Assembly (NCBI GenBank): GCA_963971575.1
Contig: OZ020611.1
Location: forward strand, 181,860,535 to 181,924,534
Length of the DNA: 64,000 nucleotides
Source of the DNA: Liopterus haemorrhoidalis
Lineage: Eukaryota > Arthropoda > Insecta > Coleoptera > Dytiscidae
Direction of reading: 5' to 3'
The notes beneath the pieces were generated by a model. It was given only the letters and a program-made list of their open reading frames with translations, was not told the DNA's origin and did not search any database. Below are positions 20,070 to 30,172 of this stretch, in pieces. The stretch's first letter is position 1; every line of letters begins with the position of its first letter. The position numbers were made by a program, and so were the translations under genes.

Positions 20070-21110
20070 TTAATCTAGTTTATAATGTGTTGTAGCTCTG
20101 GAAGTTGTGAGTAAAAACCATTCATGTTCCACTGGAGTATAGCCATTTTTTGTGCTTAAGATTTTTTTTTCGTTTTCTTCTTTTAGTTGTTCTTTCAGTC
20201 GGTTGATTATTCTGGTGAAACGACCTTTCATACTTCTGTCGTTAAGATTTGTATGTATTTCTATCAATGCAAGGAGGAGTCCAGTAATATCTTTCGTAAA
20301 GTGCCGGGCAGTTTTTAGTTGTTCTGGCGTCCCTTGAGCCTTTTCAATATATTGGATAAATTTGTTGAAAGGTAGGATATAAGTTTTTGGGTTGTTATTT
20401 ATTTCTTTTTTTAGCGAGATTAAGGTTTCTCTAACTGTTGATTGTGGGGCATTTTCGGGGCTATCCGCTCGGCATCTTTTTGATCTCTGTTTTGCTTTTT
20501 CTGGAATTGTTTTATTTTGGGATGAGCTTGGGGTAGGTTGGGAATCACTTATTTCACTTATTTTTTCGTTTGACGGCTCTTCTTCTAAACTACTGGCTGA
20601 TGCAGATCGTTTTGAATTTAGATTTTGGGAGAGTTCTTCTATGGGATCTATTTGTTCTGGGCTGATAATGTCTTCTAATAGTTGTGAGGTTGTTTGGGTA
20701 GCTGTAGGTTTTTGAGGAGTAGACGTATCCACACTGATTTCATTTTGTAAATTTTTTGAGGCTGTTATGTTTTCGTTGTTGTTAAGGGATGTGATGGTAT
20801 TTTGGTTACTCCGTGCAGAAATAGTGGGTTCATTTGTGATACTAACTTCAGGTTCTATTATTTTGTTATTTGGGCAATGTTTTGCAGAGTGCCCCTTTTG
20901 TTTACATGAGAAACATAGTGTGTCTGATGCTAGAAAGATGCGATAATTAGTGTCTTCATGGTAGATAGTTAAGCTGGCTGGGATCGGTTTATCTTCAGTT
21001 GCAGGGATGAAGACTTGTCTGCGAAAGCTAAGAATATGTTTATATTCTTCCTTTTCCAGTCCTGCTTTATTTCTTTCTTAAATGAGGAAATATTGCTTAT
21101 TTGTTTTACT
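20070..21110 (-). pseudogene. I-type LINE ORF1, gag-like nucleic acid-binding protein
   Basis: Reading downwards from about 21080: A-G-L-E-K-E-E-Y-K-H-I-L-S-F-R-R-Q-V-F-I, then P-A-S-L-T-I, Y-R-I-F-L. A zinc knuckle CFSCKQKGHSAKHC (C-x2-C-x4-H-x4-C) lies at about 20890-20930. After it comes a long serine-, asparagine- and glutamate-rich tail and a C-terminal segment rich in charged helices (20073-20330), ending H-Y-K-L-D. The frame is open from about 21075 to the stop, but a stop occurs just upstream. This is the RNA-packaging partner of ORF2 in I elements; the single knuckle with the F-R-R-Q motif is typical. Confidence 0.88.
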
Positions 21111-21329
21111 GCAAAAGGTAATTGATAATAAAATTTACAGGCAGTGAAGCTAATGCTTTTTTCAAATAAGACGGTATGGTGTTGATCTGCTCTAATATGA
21201 TTTTTTGTCTAGTATTATGAATGTGCGAAGAATTATTTCAAGTCAATAAGTGCAAGTTTTTAAAAGTGAAAATTAAAATTTCAAAAATATAAATACTTGG
21301 AGCAGTTAGCACTTCCAAAGATTTAAAAG

Positions 21330-21960
21330 CTGGCCGGCAAGGGTCTCAGTTCTTTAGATTGAACAAATTTATTACATTTAGAGTTCATCACCCTCATTCC
21401 ATAGAGTATCCTATTTAGCTTTATACAAAGCTCATTAATATGCACTGACCATTGAAGATGACAATGTGCAAGCCGAGAATCTTTGTTGATGAAGCTTCAG
21501 GAAGAATTTCTATTGAATACTAATCAATTTTTGAACAACTAGTTTTAAAAATTATTACTGCTGACTTGAAGTTGTTTATTGTTAATTTATTTTTCTGAGT
21601 CCATACAAGAAGAGCATTATAAAGTTGACTAACGTGATCATTTAAATTTAAATTGAGAGATTTTTAATTTTCATCAAAAAAATTGTTATCATTGGCATAT
21701 AGGACATTAATTCCACCCGAAATGGATGAGCATCAAGAATCTTGGGGAGATCGTTAACGTAAATGTTAAAAATTGTTAGTTCGGTGATAGATCCTTGCGG
21801 AATTTCAGTGTTGAGAACAGTGACATCCGAAAGAGCAGAATGTGACTGATTTGACTGAATTATATTATTATGAAATACGGTCCTATATAACGCCACAGGA
21901 ATAAGTCGAAATTGAGTATCCTATAGATTGAATTGGAAAATTCTAGAGGTATTCTGGAGT
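21330..21960 (-). pseudogene. heavily decayed LINE reverse transcriptase
   Basis: The minus strand shows a worn RT palm: I-P-Q-G-S-I-T-E-L-T-I-F-N-I-Y-V-N-D-L-P (the usual V-P-Q-G-S-I-L-G-P-L-L-F...Y-I-N-D-L-P). This is followed in another frame by L-Y-A-N-D-N-N-F-F, where the catalytic D-D has become N-D, and by K-L-T-I-N-N-F-K-S-A and T-K-I-L-G-L-H-I. Stops are frequent. It is a separate and older insertion than the I element to its left. Clade is uncertain, CR1/Jockey-like at best. Confidence 0.7.
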
Positions 21961-22430
21961 GTTCCGGAAGCGTCGCTTTCTATTATACCTATAAGAACCA
22001 TCGGGTGACATGGTCCAGTCAATGTATATTTAAACAGTGAAGCATATGGTTAAATAGGATGGCCGGATTTAGTGATTATCTAAAATGCTGTTCGATTAAT
22101 TGCATTTTTTCACAATTACTTTGTGTTGTAAAACTAAGACTTGTTTATATCATTGAATTTAGAATACAATTATCTTTCATATTGTCACAATTATGATATA
22201 ATTGTATGCTAATGACCCAATTACTTGAACGGCCTTTAGGCCGTGTAGGTCGCGGTTGCTGACTTGCGGTTTTGGGAATTAAAGAATGTGCAGAGTGTTG
22301 CGTGTTTGTCAACATAAGTTTTGAACTACTTTCTAATGCGTTGATAAACATTATTCAATTGTGCCGACTATGGTCTTTAATTGCTGCCAACAATTACACA
22401 AATAAATAATGTTTCCAAAACAATTGAGGT
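21961..22430. other. no recognisable gene
   Basis: No domain, terminal repeat or array seen. Confidence 0.4.
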
Positions 22431-22434
22431 AGGA

Positions 22435-22826
22435 CCTGACGGCATAGTGTCCTGGTTAACAGTTATAAAATGGTCTTAGGGAATAGAGTCGTTAGTCAGT
22501 GATTCATTGAGTCAGTCATTGAAGTTGTTAGTTATTCATTCGATTATTTTTGTGAGCATGCTACCCGAGGACCAGCCCAGCTGTTCAAGTCACCAACCCG
22601 AGATGTGCGTGCCGTCTACAGGGCTTCTCCACGTGTCCGCCTCGTGCGGATACATGGGGTGGTTCGACCGATACTGGAGAAGCCGGGGCAAGAACGGGAC
22701 TTACATCAGCTACTAACAGACAACACCAGCAGCCATTCTGACAGTTATTTGTATTGTGATGTAAAATTATTATTGTATAATAAATTTTGTTGAAAAGATG
22801 TCCGTTCTTGAATCCACCCCGTGACA
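22435..22826 (+). other. GC-richer segment, possible solo LTR
   Basis: Clearly richer in GC than its surroundings. It carries a TATA-like TTATAAAATGG (about 22463), a transcript-like body, an AATAAA signal (22779-22784) about 45 bp before a segment CCACCCCGTGACA. That order fits a solo LTR, but I could not identify matching ends or a target duplication. An open frame at 22507-22716 is not recognisable as any protein. Confidence 0.3.
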
Positions 22827-24245
22827 ATATAAACAAAAATCAATTGTTCGTTCCCATTTAAAATAAGAAAGTTGCACAACGTATTTTGGTCGAAACAAAA
22901 AATTGTTTTGCTCATTGATATTCTCTTATAAAATGGCAATTATAGTCTAATCTAACCTACCTCGTAGCTATTCGTAGTTCTTCTATCCTTATAGATTTAT
23001 TTCCATTCTTTGAGTGCAAAATAATTTAGTGTTCGTGTGAACGTTGGAGGATATGTGATGCAATTTCGTTTAAGGTTGTCCTGTTTGTAGACTCAGTGAC
23101 GCACGAGTTTCGTAGGTGAAAAGAGTTCAGATTTGCGGCTTCTAGGTTTTATAATCATGTAGGGAATGAAGAAAAGTCGCCTCGAGACGACTTTTATTTT
23201 ATTTTCAAGAGAGCTGGAAATAACCTTGACGCTCTAGTGTTCACTCAGAACCAATATAGAAGTAAAATTAAAAACATGTGAAGGAGAATGTTCAAAAGGA
23301 TCTCTCTATTCCTATCACGGGGTTATGTCACCGGGCTTTAACACCTTTCAATATGTGTTATAAGATATATTTGAGACTTTAAAATATTTACTGTTAGTAG
23401 TTAAGTTAAAATCAATAATGTTCATTTCCTAATTGTATTCATAGAGAAATAATAATGTGATGTGTGAGTTTTCACACATTTCAGGGCTTTGTAGGTATTT
23501 AACAAATGTGAGAATATTTTTATATATTTTTTCTATAACCCCATAAATCAACAGTTTTTTGATAATCGTTTTTATTCGATATTTTACTAAGAGCATCCAT
23601 TTAATTTTGTAAACAAAATATAAATAATTTGAGAAAAACAAAATCAGATTAAAAAATCCCAGCGATTTTTTCTAAATTTGCTTCATATTCAAGTCTTCAT
23701 TAAATTAATAAGAAATATGTATATTAAATGACTTTGTTTTTTTTTTATTATTATTATTATTAACAATATTTTTTATTGTGTTATTTGTTTTTTAAGTATT
23801 TTACTACTATAAATTATTTATTTTTCTTTGATATTTTAAAAACAAAAACCTAACGTAATTCAAATAAAAGGTTGTAAACTCCATTCACAATAAATATGAG
23901 ATGACGTCACACTTGGTTAATTTAAGTACCAACGTTATGATATGTTTTAATAAACATCAATCCATAACTCAGTTATTAAATTTTTTTAATTTAATGTTGG
24001 TACATTTTTCCAATGTTGTCATTTTGAAATTGGATTGTTCAATCGTTATTTGTCAGGTTGAAATTTAAGTGCTTACAATTTAGTGAGGTTATATTTTATT
24101 TGTTTTAAATTTTATTGTAATAAAAATGCCCAAAGCTCTTAGTAGCCGTACTCAAAGGATGGTTTTGTCTCTTATTAATTATTTTTAAAGATAATTAATT
24201 TGATTTTAGGAGAGCATGTTACTCTCGACACTATTAATCTAAAAT
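22827..24245. other. no recognisable gene
   Basis: AT-rich. Contains an 8-bp-stem hairpin (AAAAGTCG...CGACTTTT, 23173-23196). It also holds one copy of a recurrent TTCACACATTTCAGGG motif (23469-23484), also near 49036, 52515 and 57310. No coding feature. Confidence 0.45.
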
Positions 24246-24249
24246 TACA

Positions 24250-24972
24250 TGAAAGGGGTACCTTAGTAAACTACCATTTCTAACAGAGTGATTAAGACTA
24301 AAATTTAAGGGTTTTTTAAAACTCATAAAAGAGTAGTAGATATCAAATTTTAGCTTGATCGTAGCAATAGTTTTCGAGATATTGGACGAGTTAATTTTTA
24401 AAAACTGCAATGGTACCTTAGTAAACTACCATTTCTTACAAAGCGATTGAGACCAAAATTGTAGGTTTTTTTTTAAACTCATAAGAGAGTAGTAGATATC
24501 AAATTTTAGCTTGATCGAAGTTATAGTTTTCGAGATATTGGTTGAGTTAATTTTTTGAATTTGCAATGGTACCTGTGTATACTACCATTTCTAAAAGAGC
24601 GATTGAAACCAAAATTTAAGTGTTTTTTTAAACTAATAAAAGAATTGTAGATATCAAATTTTAGCTTGATCGAAGCTATATTTTGCGAGATATTGGTTGA
24701 GTTAATTTTTAAAAATTGCAATGGTACCTTTGTAAACTACCATTTCTAACAGAGCGTTTGAGTCCAAAATTTAAGGGTTTTTTAAAACTCATAAAAGAGT
24801 ATTAGATATAAAATTTTAGCTTGATCGTAGCAATGGTTTTCGAGATATTGGTAGAGTTAATTTTTTAAAACTGCAATGGTACCTTAGTAAACTACCATTT
24901 CTTACAGAGCGATTCAGACCAAACTTTAAGGGTTTTTTAAAACTCATAAAAGAATAGTAGATATCAAATATG
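24250..24972. repeat. 155-bp tandem repeat array
   Basis: The box GGTACC starts at 24257, 24412, 24568, 24723 and 24878, a spacing of 155-156 bp. Each unit has GTAAACTACCATTTCT, GTAGATATCAAATTTTAGC, TTGATCG and GTTTTCGAGATATTGG. About 4.6 units, moderately diverged. No coding content. Confidence 0.95.
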
Positions 24973-25394
24973 ATGGGTGATATTTCTATAATGTACTTTT
25001 ATCTGTATATTGTGTTTGTATATTTTAAAAGGTTTTATAATTTGTAATGTAAGTGAACAAAAACAATATTTAATTTTGTATCTTGGTCGATAAACAAATA
25101 GTAGTATTATATATGATAAATAAAATATGTTCTATTTACATTTGTTACGTTCTTTTTTTTTGTAATTTTAACCTACAGGTCTGTTACGTGGAACGGTTTA
25201 TTATCATCAAATGCAAACGAAAAGTAATTTTAGCGTACTCATGAAATTTACACTTGCAGCTAACGGCAATAAACTGTTTGACTGGAAATAATATTTGAAT
25301 ATTCATTATTCGAAACAAAATTGTATCTAACATCTGAAATTCAAAAATTTCTATTCGAATAATAAAAAATTTGACTCTTTATCATTGCTCTCCG

Positions 25395-25439
25395 ATATTA
25401 TTTAGTGAGTTCAGGAAGCAAGCTCGGAGCGTTCGAGAA

Positions 25440-25496
<57 letters not shown>

Positions 25497-25583
25497 TGAG
25501 TGCGTGCGTGCGTGGGTGCGTGGGTGCGTGGGTGTTGGGTGCGTGGGTGCGTGCGTGCGTGCGTGCGTGCGTGCTTGCGTGGG

Positions 25584-25661
<78 letters not shown>

Positions 25662-26105
25662 CACGATAACTCAAGAACGGTTCAACTTAGAGAATTCGTT
25701 CTGGTACTAAAAAATTATTAAATGGGAAGAACCCTATTGTTTTTTATGAAAATCGGTTGACTAGAAATGGGATTAGTTAATGGCACACTTAACAATAATT
25801 TACTCGTGTCGATTTTAAGATTTTTGCGAATATTTAGCAACAGAAAAATATTTCGTAAAAATTTATTGAACAAAAGTTACTATAAATGCAATAACTAATA
25901 ACTTTTATTCGAGACGTTTTTTGATAAAACAAAAAATTTCGAAAATTTTTTGTAAAATTATTTAAAATTTTTCCAAGTCTCAATTTTTTCGTACTTATAT
26001 GTAACGTTTCCATGGTCACGATAATTAACTGGTAACTAGTAAACCAAGCCTTCGACAAAAATTTGTATAGAACATAATTTGATGTATTTTTGAAGATTTA
26101 TCTAA
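25395..26105 (+). mobile_element. (GTCY)n-family-related repeat, copy A
   Basis: After a long GT-rich microsatellite it carries ATAACTCAAGAACGGTTCAA, AAAATCGGTTGACTAGAAATG, CGTGTCGATTTTAAG, GGAACAAAAGTTACTATAAA-like and ACGTTTCCATGGTCACGAT blocks. The last four are shared in order with copies at 27990, 53579, 54513 and 55203. It lacks the terminal TGGCGGTCGGT. Nature discussed under findings; no protein. Confidence 0.65.
25441..25658. repeat. GT/GCGT microsatellite of about 218 bp
   Basis: (GT)n, then (GTGC)n with interruptions, then (GT)n. Every frame stays open across it on both strands, producing repetitive cysteine/valine or histidine/threonine strings without biological meaning. Confidence 0.97.
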
Positions 26106-26109
26106 ATAC

Positions 26110-27050
26110 TTAAATTTTTTTTTTTTATGGGGGGCAAGTCTAGCGGAGGTTTCCCTTCGCCACTGGTTTAATACTACATTACACACTTAATATAATATAA
26201 ACCATAAATTTCGCGACAAATCGGTTCGAAAGAACTGCTGTGCATCATAATTTACATTAATTTCTTTCCTCCATAGGAAATATAGGTTTTCAATATATTT
26301 TTAGAAGTTGTTCGATATAACCTAACTTTTTTTGACAGTTTACGAATTGGCAACAAGGTGAGTTTTTCAACTGTGACGTCATTTCAAAGTTACGGTAAAT
26401 GGACTTTACCATGGCGAATAATAGTAAGCGGAGCCTACTGAATATTATGCACTACACTCTACACTCATGAATTCGATTCTGAGATGTTAACATTTGTTTA
26501 TTACATTTTTAATTTCAAACAATGACAGTACCTTAACCAAATAATAAAAAATTCATAACATTATTAGTCATAATTTAGCCATGAATTTAAATATAATTAA
26601 TTTTGTCAAAAATACAAAAACTGCAATATTTTCCAAAAACGAAATATGATAAAAAATTCCTCTCGTACGTTTTCTGGTTAGATCAATGTATACTACTTAG
26701 AATTGTTTCCGATTTTTAGTTTAAAACCTTTGCGTTAAACGTATGATTTTTTTACTACATTTTTGGAAAAAATCTTATAAAAATAAAATTTAAGAAACTA
26801 CTCATCGTTCCTTAATATACGGCTTAAAATTTACCAGTGGTAAAATTTAAAACTGATTGCGACAACATAGATTGCACTAGTTGTTTGATTTTAACTATCC
26901 ACTATTTTCCTATTCAAATTTGAGTAGGTCGAAGATTATTTTCTCGAAGTTCAATGACTTTACTCATTATGTGGACGTTGCATTTTATTTTTCTGGTAAT
27001 TTTATTTTATTCTATGACTTTTTAAATTTTAATTTGTGGTTTTTTGTATT
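26110..27050. other. no gene; diverged dispersed-repeat sequence
   Basis: 26500-26830 resembles, in order of motifs, 49440-49900 and 55690-55880 (for example AATTCATAACATTATTAG and GTATACTACTTAGAATTGTT). It is therefore probably an old member of the same dispersed family. No coding feature. Confidence 0.5.
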
Positions 27051-27052
27051 AT

Positions 27053-27056
27053 TATT

Positions 27057-27107
<51 letters not shown>

Positions 27108-27111
27108 TTTT
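27053..27111. repeat. (ATTT)n microsatellite
   Basis: About fourteen perfect TTTA units. Confidence 0.97.
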
Positions 27112-27605
27112 CGTAGTATTACTATATTTTTAACATTTAGTTGTAATTTGATACTGATTATATTATGTAAAATTTACTTCATTAACTTTATATTTAATAA
27201 ACAAATTGTAACATAAATTACAGCTTCCTTTATTATTACAGCTCTGACGAAGATATAAAATATAAATCGAAACGTTAACGAAGTTAAAATATTATTTTAA
27301 TTTTTAATTTCTGACCAGTCCGAATCCCATTATTTCCTCATATAAAATATAACGTTTTCGTCAAAATACAGATAGCCTTGGAAATGTTCGAAGATATCGA
27401 GTTATCAACTAGCTAATGTTCGGCGTTCTTTTTATGATAGATTAAGTTTTTGTTTGGCAGGGATTGGAGACATTACTGAACATTCAATATAAATTTCACT
27501 GTAACTTTTCTATTTCGCCAATGTCAGTATTATAAGATAATCTTTTGTTTCAATTTGTGTGATTTATTTATTACTACCTTCAAAAAAGGCAACTTATACA
27601 GGGTG

Positions 27606-27820
27606 CAGTGGCGCACCCAGGGGGGTGGCCCCCTCCAAGAAGGAGGGAAACATCAAATTTTTAAATTTTTTATCACTATTTCTTATATTTCTTAGGTAAA
27701 TATATGGATTTAAAAAGAGGTGAGGACCTTTTTTTTAGGTCATCACTTGTATTTCAAAAGCGAGGAACTTTTTTTTGTCTTCCGCCCCCCCCCATAAAAA
27801 ATTTCTGGGTGCGCCAGTAG
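27606..27820. mobile_element. 215-bp hAT-like MITE, CAGTGGCGCACCCAG type
   Basis: Left end CAGTGGCGCACCCAGGGGGG, right end CTGGGTGCGCCAGTAG. CAGGGTG directly flanks both sides (27599-27605, 27821-27827), a 7-bp match to the expected 8. Inside are two diverged units of the GAGGTGAGGACCTTTTTTTT array otherwise found in the TAGGGTGACCAT elements. Confidence 0.75.
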
Positions 27821-27989
27821 CAGGGTGTAACAGCGAAACCGACCACTGCCAATATTAGCTTTATTATTAAAGTTATAAAAAAAATACTATAAAACAAAGT
27901 GGTAGAAGACCAAGGGGGAGACCTGTTTAAGGAAGAAAATATTTTTTTAATCCAGTGTTCTCAAGTTAGAGTACAAAGTTATATTTTTA

Positions 27990-28690
27990 TCGACCGTCAA
28001 CATATATAAGGGAGGTATTGTGATCATACCGATTTTGACATTTCGAGATTTCGATGGATCTCCACGAATTGAGGTCCCTACATAACGTTTTGACTATTTT
28101 TAGCATGATGTCTGTTGGTCTGTCTGTTTGTCCGTCCGTCCGTCCGTCCGTCCGCCTGTCTGTCCGTCTGTCTGTCCGTCTGTCTGTCCGTCTGTCTGTC
28201 CGTCTGTCTGTCCGTCTGTCTGTCCGTCTGTCTGTGTACACGTGCAGAGCAAATTCGGCTGAAAGGATTTTTATGAAACTACATATTTAAGCTTCTACCA
28301 TCAATACCACGAGTTGATCAACTTTTGGTAAAAATCGGTTGACTAAAAATGGTAGTTTACTCGTGCCGATTTTAAGATTTTTGTGAATATTTCACAACAG
28401 AAAAATATTTCGAAAAAAATTATTTAATAAAAGTTGCTATAAAAGCAATAATTAATAACTTTTATTTGAGACGTTCTTTGATAAAACGAAAAATTTCGAA
28501 TAATTTCTGTAAAATTTTTTCTCAATTTTTTCATACTTATATGTAACGTTTCTATGGTCATGATAAATAATATCTCTGTTAGAAAATATTAAGCCAAGTT
28601 ATTTCTACTCTGCTGCTCAATAAATACATTATTTTATATAAGAACTTTACGATGGCGGTCGGTCCTGTGGTGGCCACAGCTGATTTTTTC
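27990..28690 (+). mobile_element. (GTCY)n-family element, copy B
   Basis: Begins CGACCGTCAACATATATAAG and ends GATGGCGGTCGGTCCTGTGG plus TGGCCACAGCTGATTTTTT, so a short ACCGACCGCC-type inverted terminus is present. Order: hairpin GGTATTGTGATCATACC (28014-28030), TTTCGAGATTTCGATGGA, TAACGTTTTGACTATTTTTAG, a GTCY microsatellite, CACGTGCAGAGCAAATTCGG, GTTGATCAACTTTTGGTAAAA, AATCGGTTGACTAAAAATGG. Non-coding. Confidence 0.8.
28110..28238. repeat. (GTCTGTCC)n microsatellite of copy B
   Basis: Mixed GTCT/GTCC units, the (GTCY)n pattern. Open frames through it are artefacts. Confidence 0.95.
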
Positions 28691-29382
28691 AAATGGGATT
28701 ATACATATTTTGGATACCTATTCGGTGGCATTTTTTTTTTTTTCTCTCATTCAACTTTAACTTGCGAACCACTGGTTTTAAAAAAATATTTTCTTCTCTA
28801 AGCCGATGTCTCCCTTGGTCTCCTACAACTTTCTTATGGAGTATTTTAATATAACTATAATAATAAAGCTAATATTGGCGCTGGTCGGTTTCGCTGTTAT
28901 ACTCTGTATATACTTTTTTGTGCACAGTTGATATTCGGTGTAGAGCTACATTAAAATTTTGTTCTATGTTTAATTTCCGCGGCTATCTGAATTTTGAGAA
29001 TTTTGACTCTTTTTAACCACTTTTTATTCTTGTATTTTTGCCCTAAAATGTACAGAGGAGCCAATTCCACACTTATTTAAATTACCATGTTAAAGTGCAA
29101 TGTTTGGCGTTTCGTTGTATTGCTTAAATGCACGGAGTTATTGCTACAGTTTCTTTTTTTTTTTTTTTAATCCATATAATTTTATTTCTATATTCTATCA
29201 TGCTAATAACTAATATTTTTAATCAAAGTTAGGCGGAATAGTGCACTCAGTAAGATTTGATATCTTGTGTCGAAGCACGTTGCTTCTATATTTTAATTAT
29301 TTATTTTGAGTTACAATTGTTTTATTTAATTGTTTATCTTATCTATTTATTTATTTACTTAATTATTTATAAATCAGCTTTA
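28691..29382. other. no recognisable gene
   Basis: AT-rich, with homopolymer T tracts at 28730 and 29152. No coding or terminal-repeat feature. Confidence 0.45.
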
Positions 29383-29390
29383 ACATACAC

Positions 29391-29962
29391 TAGGGTGACC
29401 ATTTTCTTAAGAAGGCAATGCGGGACGGAGCAAAAAAAAAGTCGTCACTTCCCAAATATAAGTGAAGAGCAAAAAAAAAGGTCTTCACCTCCCAAATCCA
29501 AGTGAAGAGCAAAAAAAAGGTCCTCACCTCCCAAATCCAAGTAAAGAGCAAAAAAAAGGACCTCACCTCCCATATCCAAGTAAAGAGCAAAAAAAAGGTC
29601 CTCACCTCCCAAATCCAAGTGAAGAGAAAAAAAAGGTCCTCACCTCCCAAATCCAAGTAAAGACCAAAAAACAGGTCCTCACCTCCCAAATCCAAGTGAA
29701 GAGCAAAAAAAGGTCCTCACCTCCCAAATCCAAGTAAAGAAACAAAAAAGGTCCTCATCTCCTAAATCCAAGTGAAGAGAAAAAAAAAGGTCCTCACCTC
29801 CCAAATCCAAGTGAAGAGAAAAAAGAAAGGTCCTCACCTCCCAAAATACAAGTGAAGAGCAAAAAAAAAACAAATTACAATGCGGGACAAAATGTTAGAA
29901 TGCGGGACACCCAATAAAAATGCGGGACAGTCCCGCAAAAAGCGGGACTAATGGTCACCCTA
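29391..29962. mobile_element. hAT-like MITE, copy 2, complete
   Basis: TAGGGTGACCATT at the left and AATGGTCACCCTA-type at the right, flanked by a perfect 8-bp duplication ACATACAC (29383-29390 and 29963-29970). The body is the 38-39 bp array (about eleven units, 29428-29850). The tail is GCGGGAC-rich, with a palindrome GCGGGACAGTCCCGC. It starts with GCAATGCGGGACGGAGC next to the left end. Non-coding; the reference copy for the family at 6951 and 47013. Confidence 0.93.
29428..29850. repeat. 38-39 bp tandem array, copy 2
   Basis: Units GGTCCTCACCTCCCAAATCC plus AAGTRAAGAGCAAAAAAA, near-identical to the array at 6960-7365. Confidence 0.95.
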
Positions 29963-29987
29963 ACATACACCCATGCAAATATATATA

Positions 29988-30172
29988 TGTTAGCGAAAAT
30001 ATAATTATGCAACATTTATCCTTATTAACGATCGTGGGGTGCTATATCGTTGCTAAGGCATATTGTTTTATGTAAATAGAATAGTATAAAATATATCATA
30101 TGATGTGTGAGACGTATTAGTTGATCAATAAAATCATGTCTTATTATTCATAAAATACCTTTTTTATTAATA
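29988..30172 (+). repeat. 5' LTR of element 2
   Basis: 185 bp, starts TGTTAGCGAAAATATAA. AATAAA (about 30127-30132) precedes the 3' edge by about 40 bases. Confidence 0.9.

Larger units (their letters stand above)
16501..21250 (-). mobile_element. I-clade LINE, nearly full length, decayed
   Basis: Reads on the minus strand as gag-like ORF1 with one CCHC knuckle, then ORF2 with APE-type endonuclease, reverse transcriptase and RNase H. RNase H downstream of RT is characteristic of the I group. The 3' end is lost: coding stops inside the C-terminal zinc-binding motif exactly at the hAT at 15304-16500. The 5' start is not defined; sequence above about 21100 decays and merges into another LINE relic at 21330. 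Several stops and frameshifts are present. Confidence 0.93.

Noticed and set aside
25398..25721. Long cysteine/valine- and histidine/threonine-rich open frames on both strands
   Set aside because: They are translations of a (GT)n/(GCGT)n microsatellite.
27987..28241. R-T-D repeat open frame
   Set aside because: Translation of the (GTCY)n microsatellite; same at 54000-54230 and 54950-55171.
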